Positions 8,263 to 17,372 of a DNA stretch of 64,000 bases are shown here, piece after piece. A model generated the notes under the pieces. That model saw only the letters and a list, made by a program, of their open reading frames with translations. It did not search any database and was not told the DNA's origin. The position numbers and the translations under genes were made by a program. How positions within the stretch are numbered: the first letter of the stretch is position 1; each line of letters starts with the position of its first letter. This DNA is from Sphingobacterium sp. (GTDB lineage Bacteria; Bacteroidota; Bacteroidia; Sphingobacteriales; Sphingobacteriaceae), in NCBI GenBank assembly GCA_029239355.1, contig JAQZAZ010000018.1:1-64000 (forward strand), given 5' to 3'.

Positions 8263-8991
8263 TTAATCCTGTTTGGTCGCCTGGTCAAGTATATTGGCTA
8301 TAAATTGGTCAAACGCTAGTTGTGAATCGACCAAGTATGCATTCTGATAATAATCGATGCGGTATTTGATATGGGAGCGTATTTCTTGCTCATTATAAGT
8401 AGAGATGATAACCACATATTTGTTGCTGAGGTCGATCCGTTCCAGAATTCCATTGACTGAATAATTTCCGCCGCTGCTAAACAGGAGAATATCTGCTTTT
8501 GCTGCTGCGCTATACAGGTGATCATCATTAAGCAGATTGAGTTGTTCGTTGTTTTGGATCAATGTTGTGTATGTATCTTTGAGCCAAAAGTAAGGTTGCC
8601 AAAGGCAAATTGTATAGATCGTTTTTAAGGATAGAGGAACTCGCTCATTTAAATTGTCACATCCTTTATTGTAGATGGGACATGCTGGTTGATCTATTAT
8701 AATTTGTCTACTTGAAAACCGAGCAAGAGTTCGGGCGATATTGGTACGATGCATATGATATTGTTTGTTCCTATTAAACTGTTGATCTAAGTGACCAGAG
8801 GTATATAATTTCTTTGGCGATATAAATAGCATATTAAATCGCTTGATAATTAAATTGTACAAGCTATTCATATTGTCATAAATTGGTGCCCGGAAAACCC
8901 TTGATACAATATCCCGTTTATTTTCTATCCGAAGGATCGGACGGGACGTAGACGGGATATTGATGTTAAAGGCACTTGTTAAATAGTCCAC
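8263..8991 (-). CDS. Unrecognised protein, paired with the upstream 132-residue gene
   Basis: A 242-residue soluble protein with no family I can name. It has no signal peptide or membrane helix. The C-terminal half alternates predicted strands and helices (AAAKADILLFSSGGNYSV, then LSNKYVVIISTYNEQEIR), which looks like an alpha/beta Rossmann-type arrangement; four Cys lie in the middle (ACPIYNKGCDN and others). It starts 26 bp after the 132-residue gene on the same strand, so the two probably share a transcript. The pair is divergent from a membrane-bound LytTR regulator. No function is assigned. Confidence 0.65.
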   Translation of the reverse strand: MDYLTSAFNINIPSTSRPILRIENKRDIVSRVFRAPIYDNMNSLYNLIIKRFNMLFISPKKLYTSGHLDQQFNRNKQYHMHRTNIARTLARFSSRQIIIDQPACPIYNKGCDNLNERVPLSLKTIYTICLWQPYFWLKDTYTTLIQNNEQLNLLNDDHLYSAAAKADILLFSSGGNYSVNGILERIDLSNKYVVIISTYNEQEIRSHIKYRIDYYQNAYLVDSQLAFDQFIANILDQATKQD

Positions 8992-9017
8992 TTTGGACGA
9001 GAGTATCGTTCGGTAAA

Positions 9018-9416
9018 TTATATGCTTACTTTATAGCGAATATTGATTGCCAATTGTCCCACAAAAGCTGATTTTCTACTATTGCTGCTATCTATGTCAG
9101 CCATCGTTTCGGCACCATTGATTATAATATCCTTCAAATCGGGCTGATCGTCCTTAGAAGTTGTTTCTTTGAAAAACTGAACGGCCTGTCCAAGTTCATA
9201 ACTATTTGCGATAGCTTGACTCAAAGTTTCTTGTAGATCGTCAGGCATGGTCATCAATTGAAATTTTTGCCTAGTGGTAAGTGCGAAATTTGTCTCCATC
9301 CAGGATAGAAAATTTTTGCGAATAGCAGTTGTTTCGATCGCCAATAAATTCTCCGGCAAGGCCAAGATGCGAAATTGTACTTTGGCTACGCCATGGTTGT
9401 TGAATTGTTGTTTCAT
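9018..9416 (-). CDS. Unrecognised 132-residue protein
   Basis: A small soluble protein starting MKQQFNNHGVAKVQFRILALP, with predicted beta strands at both ends (VQFRILAL and FVGQLAINIRYKV) and a helical middle. There is no known motif, signal peptide or Cys pair. It is first in a two-gene minus-strand unit with the 242-residue protein, divergent from the LytTR-type gene at 9749, 332 bp away. It is likely real because of its length, its ATG after an AT-rich leader, and tight spacing to the next gene. Confidence 0.6.
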   Translation of the reverse strand: MKQQFNNHGVAKVQFRILALPENLLAIETTAIRKNFLSWMETNFALTTRQKFQLMTMPDDLQETLSQAIANSYELGQAVQFFKETTSKDDQPDLKDIIINGAETMADIDSSNSRKSAFVGQLAINIRYKVSI

Positions 9417-9748
9417 TATTTAAATTTATTATATTACAATATCTCAATATTTGATTATAAACTATCTATTTTTTGCTAAAAAATATGATAACACAGCAGT
9501 GAGATGTAGGTTATTGCCTTTTATACTCCCCTAAGATGCCAAGAGATGATCTGAAATAACAGATATCTACTGCTTCTCCTAGATTTCAGCTCTGAATAAT
9601 GTTATGTTTTTGTTAATTATTTTGTAAATGTTATCGTTTATTGGGTTGGTGTTTTATAATTTCGATATTATTTATTATATTGGTATAGTTTTGTAAGTAA
9701 TTGCATTAAAGTTATTGTCCTAACCAGGTATTATTTCAGAGAAATGTC
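9417..9748. promoter_or_regulatory. Divergent intergenic region with a possible plus-strand -7 box
   Basis: This 332-bp AT-rich region separates the two orphan genes from the LytTR regulator. A plus-strand TAGTTTTG at 9686-9693 matches the Bacteroidota -7 pattern TAnnTTTG, but I see no -33 TTTG at standard spacing. No strong palindrome was seen. Confidence 0.3.
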
Positions 9749-10921
9749 ATGAAATCTATTGTTTATTTTTTGAGCTCGCTGATCCTGTCTATTGTTTTTA
9801 ATTTGAAAACAATATCGTTTCAAGGTTTTATGGAACGATCAGATCAGTATAAATATTGGATTTTGGTTATCATTATGATCTGTGTTTTTTGGATTGGGGC
9901 AACAATGGTGTCGCTGGTGCTTAATCTGCCCACATATTGGAGTGTTCCATATATGCGTGAACGATTGGGTGAGCAAGCAAAATATATACCTGGTCTCGAT
10001 ATTTTCTTGCATTTTATCGCTTTCTTTTCGCTCTTATTGGTCTCCGTTTTTCCATTTTTATTGTTGTACGTTGCTGTTATTTTTGTGTATAGTCAGTCTT
10101 CGGCAGAACGATCGATGCTTTTCGAACTTCACATGCAAATCTATGGAATACGCTATGCAACAATTTTTGTTTCATACAGTCTCATGGTCTATATGCGTGA
10201 AAATTGGTCACTACTTTACTATTCTATCGGGCAGCGGCAAAACCTTGCGGTAATTTATAACAGACCGCTCATGCGGGTAGTGCATAATATAAGTTTAGAG
10301 AAAGAATTACCAATTCTAGAATCAATGGTAAAAAGGCGTAAACCTTTGATAAAAAAAATACCTATCGTTGAACAACCCGAACAGAGATCGCAGACTTCGC
10401 TAAACGAATCCTGGAGTTTAAAAGAAAGCAGCGAAAAAAGGAAAGAGCAATTCTTTGGAATAGATATCCATAACATCGATATCTATCTGTTGGCTGATTT
10501 GTTAGTTAAACGAGGAGAATTTGTCCAATATATTAATCTGCAGCAGCTTCGATTTATTGATATTGTCGCAGTATATACAACAGCCGAAACCAAATGCATT
10601 ATCTTGCGTAACGGAACAACATTGGATTGTCCGACAATCTTCGATCAACTAAAGAGAGTTGGCATGGACAATTGGCTTGTCAAAATATCAAAGAATTATG
10701 CAATCAATATGTTCTTTGTACAATATCCTATCAAACGTGTGGCAGATGACCTGAAAATACAACCCTTTGTTACGGAAATGTTGCTACAAAACATGAGTCA
10801 GGAGCAGCTTAATGAAATTTTACGAACTGGGAAAGGGCTTAGGGGGCATCATGTCAAACACTTCTTAAACAACCAGGAGAATTATCCCCGTACGGGTTGG
10901 GATGCACCTATTAAAATCTAA
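9749..10921 (+). CDS. Membrane-anchored LytTR-type DNA-binding regulator
   Basis: A 390-residue protein with an N-terminal membrane module and a C-terminal DNA-binding domain. Hydrophobic segments lie at about 4-20, 35-58 (WILVIIMICVFWIGATMVSL), 86-114 (FFSLLLVSVFPFLLLYVAVI) and 134-148. A charged linker follows (about 200-240). Residues about 250-335 resemble LytTR: a strand-rich part (FVQYINLQQLRFIDIVAVY), then LRNGTTLDCPTIFDQLKRV and the ending WLVKISKNYAINMFFV, which mirrors the usual FIRIHRSYIVN. Membrane-bound LytTR regulators usually control a small adjacent gene set, here perhaps the divergent orphan pair. The sensor input is unknown. Confidence 0.65.
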   Translation: MKSIVYFLSSLILSIVFNLKTISFQGFMERSDQYKYWILVIIMICVFWIGATMVSLVLNLPTYWSVPYMRERLGEQAKYIPGLDIFLHFIAFFSLLLVSVFPFLLLYVAVIFVYSQSSAERSMLFELHMQIYGIRYATIFVSYSLMVYMRENWSLLYYSIGQRQNLAVIYNRPLMRVVHNISLEKELPILESMVKRRKPLIKKIPIVEQPEQRSQTSLNESWSLKESSEKRKEQFFGIDIHNIDIYLLADLLVKRGEFVQYINLQQLRFIDIVAVYTTAETKCIILRNGTTLDCPTIFDQLKRVGMDNWLVKISKNYAINMFFVQYPIKRVADDLKIQPFVTEMLLQNMSQEQLNEILRTGKGLRGHHVKHFLNNQENYPRTGWDAPIKI

Positions 10922-11008
10922 ACGGCATAGACTCCTTTTGGTAGAAGAACTTCCATTTTGTGAAACCTAACTATTTATAGTACTTTGTACTAGCTAGCAA
11001 AATTCCAG

Positions 11009-11605
11009 TTGTACAAAAGAAAAAGTAAGGTCTTGGAAAGATTTAGAGCACATTTAGAGAAATTTATCCAAATTGATGATGTTACATTTGAAAGGATAAC
11101 AAGGTACTTTAACGTAACCTCAATAGTTAAAAAGGAGAATTTGTTGGAAGAAGGGCAAGTCTGTCGGTATCATTATTTTGTGTTGAAGGGAATATTGCGT
11201 AAGTTTTTTGTGAATGAGAAAGGTGTAGAACAAACAACAGAATTTGCTATAGAAAATTGGTGGCTTACAGATAATTTGGCGTATGAACATAAACTTGTAA
11301 GCTCCTTTTACATCCAAGCTGTTGAAAAATCTGAAGTATTGTATATAAGTAAAGAGAGCCAAGACAAGCTGATAGTAGAATTTCCGATAATGGAACGCTA
11401 TTTTCGTTTTGTATATCAGAGAGCTTATGCCGCAGCACAATTACGTGTTAAATATCTTTTTTCGTTATCTAAAGAAGAATTTTATCGTGATATGGTAGAT
11501 AAGTATCCTGAATTTGTGCAGCGTGTACCGCAATATCTTATTGCATCTTATTTGGGTTTTACTCCTGAATATTTGAGTGAAATTCGAAAAAAAATAGGCT
11601 CTTAA
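11009..11605 (+). CDS. Crp/Fnr-family transcriptional regulator
   Basis: A 198-residue protein with a cyclic-nucleotide-binding-like beta roll at about 25-125 (KKENLLEEGQVCRYHYFVLKG, then IENWWLTDN) and a C-terminal winged helix with YLIASYLGFTPEYLSEIRKKIG as the recognition helix. There is no Fnr Cys cluster and the cAMP-contact motif is not obvious, as in many Bacteroidota homologues. No ATG is in frame at the start; the ORF uses TTG at 11009, and TTG at 11033, preceded by AGTAAGG, is an alternative. Target genes are not evident. Confidence 0.85.
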   Translation: MYKRKSKVLERFRAHLEKFIQIDDVTFERITRYFNVTSIVKKENLLEEGQVCRYHYFVLKGILRKFFVNEKGVEQTTEFAIENWWLTDNLAYEHKLVSSFYIQAVEKSEVLYISKESQDKLIVEFPIMERYFRFVYQRAYAAAQLRVKYLFSLSKEEFYRDMVDKYPEFVQRVPQYLIASYLGFTPEYLSEIRKKIGS

Positions 11606-11638
11606 AATATGCTATATGCTCCAAAGAATAATTAAATA

Positions 11639-12124
11639 CTAATAACATTGATCGGAATCTGTTATTCTATAAGGCATAGTTTGAAAATCTAGATTGTGTT
11701 CTTCCGCATAATTAGTGACCAAATTATTAAATTTCTTAATCGCTTTTTCTTCAGATTTAGCAAAGCAATGTAGGGCGATTTCCAAGGGTTTTTCTGAAGT
11801 AGCTTCATCGATACGGAGTTTTCCGACCTCCGAAAGAACTACCGCAAATGAGGTTTTGCAAATTTCTATTGCCAATTTATTGTCTATCAACTGAGAAGAA
11901 ATACTATAATAAGCGTCATTATTCTGGATTTCATCTTGGAAAGGATCCAAAATAGTAGTTACTATAGAACGATAGCCATATTTTGCGTTGCCAAAAAAAT
12001 GGTCAATATATTCCTGCGCTTTTTCATAAGTAGAAAAAACACCTTCTAGATTCGTGAATACATCTGGATCTTCCTTAATTTCCTTTGAAACTACTGTATA
12101 TACCTTTACGGGGTTGATTGTCAT
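11639..12124 (-). CDS. Hypothetical protein
   Basis: A 161-residue soluble, acidic protein with no motif I recognise. It starts MTINPVKVYTVVSKEIKEDPD and has a helix with a YEKAQEYIDHFFG pattern, suggesting a small alpha/beta fold such as an immunity- or SMI1-like protein, but this is only a loose impression. It is convergent with the Crp-like gene and alone on its strand. Confidence 0.6.
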   Translation of the reverse strand: MTINPVKVYTVVSKEIKEDPDVFTNLEGVFSTYEKAQEYIDHFFGNAKYGYRSIVTTILDPFQDEIQNNDAYYSISSQLIDNKLAIEICKTSFAVVLSEVGKLRIDEATSEKPLEIALHCFAKSEEKAIKKFNNLVTNYAEEHNLDFQTMPYRITDSDQCY

Positions 12125-12767
12125 ATTGCTACTGCCTATATGTTAAGTAAAGTTTTTCTGCAAAAAAACTAATTTAAAATTTTATCGATGCGATGGAAAA
12201 AGATAAAAACGTCTTTTTAAAATAAAAAAATTTCCTTTGTCTACTTTGTAGCTGATTTGGAATATATGATTGTGCTTTAAAGTTGTGTATAATTTTCGTG
12301 TTCTCCAAATTTTTTACTGATTGTTTTTTATTTATGTTTTGTAATGGGATACGTTCTTGTATTGCAGCGCTTTTTTCGCTAAATATCGAAAAATAAAAAT
12401 CGTAGAAAATTTCACAGCAGGAAAAAAGGAGGGAATTAATCTCAATGTGATATCTGTATAAAGATTGCAGTTTTTTACTCTACTATTTTACATATCAGCT
12501 TTGTGGTGTTTCAAACGTTTTCGTAAATAAATCGTGAAATTATATTCATTTGAGCTATATTAATTTATATATTGTTTTACTAAGCAAATTGGACAAATAA
12601 CCATTGGGAGGCTATACAGGAAGATAATATCCTGACGGCCTAAATCGGAAGGTATTGATCTGTACATACTTTTAACATCTTGGAAAAGATAGTGCAAATC
12701 ATACGAGTAATAAACCAATATTCAAACAAATAAACCGGGCATATGAGCTCAAGAAATAACTATCACA
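12125..12767. other. AT-rich intergenic region, 643 bp
   Basis: No ORF of interest. AATAACCA occurs at 12597-12604 (compare the SusC leaders) and an AAACGTTTTCG sequence at 12513-12523 loosely resembles a LacI-type half operator. Neither is decisive. This stretch probably holds the promoter of the DUF1080 gene. Confidence 0.4.
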
Positions 12768-14159
12768 ATGAAAAGAAACACATTATTTAGATCTGTTTTG
12801 ATGGCAGCGATGATTGGAAATACATTATTATCGCATGCGCAGATAAATAAGAGTACAGAAATAGGTTGGATAAACCTTTTTGATGGGAAAACGCTGAATG
12901 GCTGGAAATCTGTAGGTGGAAAGGCTCCCTATTCTATTGAGGGAGATGCAATCGTGGGACGAATGACCAAAGGGACACCTAATTCTTTTTTGATTACAGA
13001 AAAAGAATATGGCGATTTCATATTGGAATTAGATGTTAAGCTCGAAGGTAGTCAAACAAATTCAGGAATTCAGACCCGAAGTCATCTTGACCCCAAAGCC
13101 AATGATGGTCGTGGTAGGGTTTATGGAAGGCAAGTCGAAATAGACCCTTCTTCCCGAGCCTGGACAGGGGGTATTTATGATGAAGCACGTCGTGGCTGGA
13201 TTTATCCCTTGGATCTTAATGAAAATGCAAAAAAAGCGTATAGAACTGAAGAATATAATCACGTTAGAATTGAGGCAATTGGGGACGAGTTGCGTACTTG
13301 GATCAACGATGTACCTGTTTCTTATGTAGTGGACACAATTGATCGGACTGGATTTATCGGACTACAAGTACATAGCATCCCTTCAGAGCTAGATGGAAAG
13401 AAGGTATATTTCAAAAATGTTAAAATAAAGACTACAGATCTAAAGTCGAAAGGTTTTCCGAAGGATGTCTATATCGTCAACTTAAAACCAAATGAAGTAA
13501 TTGATGCGGAAAGGAAAAATGGTGTTAGGCTATTATTTGATGGTAAAACAAATAACGGATGGCGCAGCATTCATGGGAATAAATTTCCTGATCGCGGCTG
13601 GGAAGTTAAGGATGGTCAATTGACCGTTTTGAAATCTGACGGGGGTGAGTCAACCAATGGTGGTGATATTGTAACAAATGATAAATATTCAGTATTTGAT
13701 CTTTCTTTTGAATTTAAACTCAGTCCTGGGGCTAATAGCGGTGTCAAGTATTTTGTAACATTAAAAGAAAAGTCTAAAGGGTCAGCTATTGGTCTTGAAT
13801 ACCAGGTACTTGATGATGCCTTACACCCTGATGCAAAACTGGGTCGGGCTGGAAATCGTACTTTAGCTTCTCTTTATGATCTCATTACATCGAATAGCGA
13901 TAAACGAGCTCGGAGACCGATCGGTGAATGGAATAGAGGAAGAGTAGTGGTGACAGCTGATAATAGGGTTGAACACTATCTGAACGGAGTTAAGATGCTG
14001 AGTTACGAAAGAGGATCAAAAGGGTTTAAGGAACTGGTCGCTATCAGTAAGTATAAGGACTGGGATAATTTTGGTGAAGCAAAAGAGGGGTTTATTCTAT
14101 TACAGGATCATGGGGATAGGGTTTCATTTCGCAGTATAAAGATTAATACATCAAACTAA
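12768..14159 (+). CDS. DUF1080 / 3-keto-disaccharide hydrolase family protein, two domains
   Basis: A 463-residue exported protein with a signal peptide ending near SHAQ (residue 25) and two concanavalin-like DUF1080 domains: about 33-215 (GWINLFDGKTLNGWKSVGG) and about 250-462 (RLLFDGKTNNGWRSIHGNK). Both carry the family pattern LFDGKTxNGW and later the FKNVKIK or FRSIKIN ending. Members of this family cleave or modify 3-keto-glycosides in the periplasm. It lies 11 bp upstream of a Gfo/Idh/MocA oxidoreductase, a pairing that suits a 3-keto-sugar route, but the substrate is not known. Confidence 0.88.
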   Translation: MKRNTLFRSVLMAAMIGNTLLSHAQINKSTEIGWINLFDGKTLNGWKSVGGKAPYSIEGDAIVGRMTKGTPNSFLITEKEYGDFILELDVKLEGSQTNSGIQTRSHLDPKANDGRGRVYGRQVEIDPSSRAWTGGIYDEARRGWIYPLDLNENAKKAYRTEEYNHVRIEAIGDELRTWINDVPVSYVVDTIDRTGFIGLQVHSIPSELDGKKVYFKNVKIKTTDLKSKGFPKDVYIVNLKPNEVIDAERKNGVRLLFDGKTNNGWRSIHGNKFPDRGWEVKDGQLTVLKSDGGESTNGGDIVTNDKYSVFDLSFEFKLSPGANSGVKYFVTLKEKSKGSAIGLEYQVLDDALHPDAKLGRAGNRTLASLYDLITSNSDKRARRPIGEWNRGRVVVTADNRVEHYLNGVKMLSYERGSKGFKELVAISKYKDWDNFGEAKEGFILLQDHGDRVSFRSIKINTSN

Positions 14160-14170
14160 GCTTAGAAGAT

Positions 14171-15586
14171 ATGAATCATTATTTATCACGCCGAAGCTTT
14201 GTTAAACAATCTGTTATTGCAGCGGGTGCTGTGATGCTGTCGAATAGCACCTTTGGTAAAATCAACTTGGCAGCAGCAAATGAGCGGGTTAATTTGGCCT
14301 GTGTAGGTTTAGGGAATAGGGCTGCGGAGATCATAAAGGAACTTTATAAAACAGGGCTTTGTAATATTGTTGCGTTATGCGATGTAGATCTAGGCGGAAA
14401 GCACACGCATGAAATTTTAGCCATGTTTCCTGATGTACCTAAGTTTAAAGACTTTAGAGTTATGTTTGATAAGATGGGGAATCAGATTGATGCGGTTAGT
14501 ATAGGGACACCTGATTTTTCCCATTTTCCCATTACGATGTTGGCATTAGATCTTGGAAAACACGTTTATGTGGAAAAACCAATGGCAAGGACATTTCTCG
14601 AAGTTGAATTAATGACCAATAAGGCTAGGAAGAATACAAAACTTGTGACACAAATGGGAAACCAAGGACATTCCGAAGCAAATTATTTTCAATTTAAAGC
14701 TTGGAAGGAAGCTGGGATAATTAAAGATGTCACTCGTATTGACGCACATATGAATATGCCACGTAGATGGCATGGATGGGATGTGAATATGAAAGGATTT
14801 CCTACTGCAGAAATAGCGCCAGAAACTTTGGACTGGGAACTGTGGCAAATGCAGACCCTAGGCCATAATTATAATAAGGATTTTGTGAATGGGCAATGGC
14901 GTTGTTGGTATGATTTTGGGATGGGAGCGCTTGGTGATTGGGGGGCACACATATTAGACACAGCACATGAATTTTTGGATTTAGGACTACCAACAGAGGT
15001 CAGCGCTATCAAGCTTGATGGACATAATTCTTATTTTTTTCCCATGTCTTCAACATTGAAATTCCATTTTCCAAAGCGTAAAAAAATGCCTGCAGTTGAC
15101 ATTAATTGGTATGATGGGCTAAATAATTTGCCGCCTATCCCAGAGGGGTACGGAGTTTCGGGATTAGATCCGAATATCCCAGCTCCTAGTACAGGCAAAT
15201 TGGAACCAGCAAAATTAAACCCCGGCAAGATTATTTATGGAAAGGAACTGACTTTTAAAGGAGGTTCCCATGCAAGTGTTTTGCAGATCATTCCCGAAGC
15301 TAAAGCAAAGGAAATGGAACCACGCCTTCCAGAGACACCAAAATCGCCATCTAATCATTTTGCTAACTTTTTGAGAGCATGTAAAGGGGAGGAAAAAACA
15401 AGATCAGCTTTTGAGATCGCAGGACCTTTAAGTCAAGTATTTTGTCTGGGGGTCATTGCGCAGCGATTGAACACAAAAGTAATCTTTAATCCTGAAAAAA
15501 AGGAAATCACCAACGATAAATTTGCCAATGCGCTTTTGGCAGGACCTCCTCCTGCAAGGGGATGGGAACAATATTATAAAATGTAA
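14171..15586 (+). CDS. Gfo/Idh/MocA-family oxidoreductase, secreted (Tat-like signal)
   Basis: A 471-residue NAD(P)-dependent oxidoreductase with a twin-Arg start (SRRSFVKQSVIAAGA), so it is probably exported folded. The Rossmann part begins at about 36 (VNLACVGLGNRAAE), with the nucleotide loop GLGNR and the family signature EKPMARTFLEVE at about 138. The C-terminal part contains the substrate half (WGAHILDTAHEFLDLGLP) and ends PPARGWEQYYKM, as in many Bacteroidota secreted members. Coupled to the DUF1080 gene by an 11-bp gap, it may oxidise a sugar hydroxyl to a keto group or act in reverse. Confidence 0.9.
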   Translation: MNHYLSRRSFVKQSVIAAGAVMLSNSTFGKINLAAANERVNLACVGLGNRAAEIIKELYKTGLCNIVALCDVDLGGKHTHEILAMFPDVPKFKDFRVMFDKMGNQIDAVSIGTPDFSHFPITMLALDLGKHVYVEKPMARTFLEVELMTNKARKNTKLVTQMGNQGHSEANYFQFKAWKEAGIIKDVTRIDAHMNMPRRWHGWDVNMKGFPTAEIAPETLDWELWQMQTLGHNYNKDFVNGQWRCWYDFGMGALGDWGAHILDTAHEFLDLGLPTEVSAIKLDGHNSYFFPMSSTLKFHFPKRKKMPAVDINWYDGLNNLPPIPEGYGVSGLDPNIPAPSTGKLEPAKLNPGKIIYGKELTFKGGSHASVLQIIPEAKAKEMEPRLPETPKSPSNHFANFLRACKGEEKTRSAFEIAGPLSQVFCLGVIAQRLNTKVIFNPEKKEITNDKFANALLAGPPPARGWEQYYKM

Positions 15587-15613
15587 AGAGACGTTATTGG
15601 TCTTTATAAAATG

Positions 15614-15649
15614 AAAAGCGGGGGTAATTAGACTTATTCCTCGCTTTTT
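15614..15649 (+). terminator. Rho-independent terminator after the Gfo/Idh gene
   Basis: AAAAGCGGGG pairs with CCTCGCTTTT (one G-T pair) around a 15-nt loop, and the T-run follows directly. It lies 28 bp after the stop codon and closes the DUF1080-oxidoreductase operon. Confidence 0.75.
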
Positions 15650-16021
15650 ATTTATCAGACTTTTTTCGAAGCCAATTGTTACGTTCTCGGCTGTACTAAC
15701 CCTATAATTGAGTAATATGCATTGCAATCAGGGAAACGATTAGGGAGACAGTATATTGGCATAACCAGTCCAAGTTCTGTCACTTTCAAGCCAGTCGATG
15801 AGTATACTAATGGAACCGAAGTTAAAAATTATCGAAAAGGCATATGTATACTTTCGGAGCCTGTAGTCGAACGGTAGAAATCGAGGGTAGATACCATGTT
15901 AATTAAAGTAGCTTACGGAATACAGCTTTAAAACGATCACAGTATTTTAACTGAAGCGATTAAAAGTATTTAGTCTGAGAAATAGGAGGTGAAGGGGGTA
16001 AAATATCTATTTAGATAAAAC
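15650..16021. other. Intergenic stretch with no recognised feature
   Basis: About 370 bp between the terminator and the first repeat element. No coding signal is seen: the minus ORF at 15428-15727 is a shadow of the oxidoreductase gene. No inverted repeat of note. Confidence 0.4.
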
Positions 16022-16090
16022 AAAAAAGGTTTTCAAACGGGGAGAATGAAAACCTTTAATAACCAATTATAAACCTAAATTATGATAGTA
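16022..16090 (-). ncRNA. Candidate small RNA, copy A of a duplicated element
   Basis: On the minus strand a promoter is followed by about 65 nt of AU-rich sequence and a strong terminator. The -7 box is TATCTTTG (16091-16098) and the -33 box is TTG (16119-16121), with exactly 20 bp between them. The terminator is GGTTTTCA (16047-16054, minus) pairing with TGAAAACC (16028-16035) around an 11-nt loop, then TTTTTT. Copy B at 28246 has the same layout and a nearly identical RNA body, while the promoter spacers differ. That pattern, boxes kept and spacer drifted, argues for a functional transcript. The exact 5' end is inferred. Confidence 0.6.
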
Positions 16091-16121
16091 CAAAGATAGT
16101 GTGTTTTATACACACTAACAA
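16091..16121 (-). promoter_or_regulatory. Promoter of small RNA copy A
   Basis: TTG, a 20-bp spacer and TATCTTTG on the minus strand, matching the Bacteroidota primary-sigma pattern. The spacer contains an AGTGTG...CACACT inverted repeat. Confidence 0.6.
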
Positions 16122-16316
16122 GTTTTTTTTAAAATATTTTGAATTAATCAGATACTTCTTGCGATTAGCATGGAATAAGCTTTGTTATTATGGTTTGATA
16201 TGCCGATATTAATTAACATTTGTTTTCTAAGCATTTTTACTAAAGGCATGCTATAAAAGGTGAATATTAGGTCAGTGTTGATTAATTCATAAGAAGATTG
16301 GACTTTGTATTCCAGA

Positions 16317-16324
16317 TAGATTTG
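16317..16324 (+). promoter_or_regulatory. Candidate -7 box for the hydroxyproline gene cluster
   Basis: TAGATTTG matches the Bacteroidota TAnnTTTG -7 box and lies 28 bp before the first gene's ATG. A TTG occurs 16 bp upstream, slightly short for a -33 element, so the assignment is tentative. Confidence 0.4.
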
Positions 16325-16352
16325 TGATAAAGAAATATTAAAATATTAAGCT

Positions 16353-17252
16353 ATGGCACAATTTAAGTGGGAGGGAATTTATCCTGCAATGTTATCTCCA
16401 TTTGACGAAAATGGGAATTTGGATTTTGATATGTTTGGTAAAAACATCAGCGCGCAATTGGCTGGCGGTGTTCACGGCCTGATTATCGCTGGTTCTCTAG
16501 GTGAGGCAAGTGTTTTGACTACGGAAGAAAAGTATGAGCTATTGAAATACGCTTTGAAAATAGTTGAGGGACGTGTTCCTATATTACTCAATATTGCAGA
16601 AAATACAACTGCTGATGCGATTAAAGTCGCTCAGATCAGTGAGGAATTAGGAGCTGATGGTTTGATGTTGTTACCTCCAATGCGTTATAGAGCTGATGAT
16701 AGAGAGGCTGTTACTTATTTTCGTTCTGTTGCACAAAGCACCAAGCTACCCATTCTGATCTACAATAATCCTGTTGATTATAGTACTTACGTCTCACTTG
16801 ATATGTTTGAGGAATTATTGTTGGAACCAAATATCCAAGCGGTGAAAGAATCGACCCGAGATTTAACCAATATTACGCGATTGAAAAATCGTTTTGGAGA
16901 TCGGCTAAAGATTTTAGCTGGAGTAGATACATTGTGTCTAGAATCACTGATGTTGGGTGCAGACGGCTTAGTGGCTGGATTAGTAGATGCATTTCCCAGA
17001 GAGACGGTCGCGATGTACGATCTTGTGAAAGTAGGGGAGTACAAGAAAGCGGTAGAAATATACCGGTGGTTTATGCCATTATTGGAGTTAGACATTCATC
17101 CTAAACTGGTTCAATATATTAAATTGGCTGCAACAGCAGAAGGGATTTCAACACCGTATACACGTGCTCCGAGATTACCGTTGATCGGCGAGGAAGAACA
17201 ACGCGTTAAAAAAATTATTGCAGACTCAATTGCAACTAGACCGCAATTATAA
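16353..17252 (+). CDS. DapA-superfamily lyase, likely 1-pyrroline-4-hydroxy-2-carboxylate deaminase
   Basis: A 299-residue class I aldolase-fold protein of the dihydrodipicolinate synthase superfamily. It shows AGSLGEASVLTTEEK (carboxylate-binding loop at about 46-60), Tyr137 in YNNPVDY, and the Schiff-base Lys165 in AVKESTRDLTNI. The neighbours make its job clear: with the epimerase, D-amino-acid oxidase and ketoglutarate-semialdehyde dehydrogenase, it should convert 1-pyrroline-4-hydroxy-2-carboxylate to 2-oxoglutarate semialdehyde plus ammonia. DapA or NanA activity is less likely in this context. A hairpin overlaps the end of the gene. Confidence 0.85.
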   Translation: MAQFKWEGIYPAMLSPFDENGNLDFDMFGKNISAQLAGGVHGLIIAGSLGEASVLTTEEKYELLKYALKIVEGRVPILLNIAENTTADAIKVAQISEELGADGLMLLPPMRYRADDREAVTYFRSVAQSTKLPILIYNNPVDYSTYVSLDMFEELLLEPNIQAVKESTRDLTNITRLKNRFGDRLKILAGVDTLCLESLMLGADGLVAGLVDAFPRETVAMYDLVKVGEYKKAVEIYRWFMPLLELDIHPKLVQYIKLAATAEGISTPYTRAPRLPLIGEEEQRVKKIIADSIATRPQL

Positions 17253-17299
17253 GGAGTTTCCTGGGTTTATTTAGATGAAGACTCGGGAATCCTTTTTTT
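17250..17299 (+). terminator. Terminator or attenuator after the first hydroxyproline gene
   Basis: Starting at the stop codon itself, AAGGA, TTTCC and GGGT pair with ACTC, GGGAA and TCCTT in an interrupted stem of about 14 bp, followed by TTTTTTT. The rest of the pathway lies 160 bp downstream on the same strand, so this may terminate only part of the transcripts. Confidence 0.65.
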
Positions 17300-17372
17300 A
17301 TAAACTTTTAATATACGAAAGGACCTTTTTTAGTAATCAATCCCGGATGGTGTTAAGATCTATTGAAGGTTC

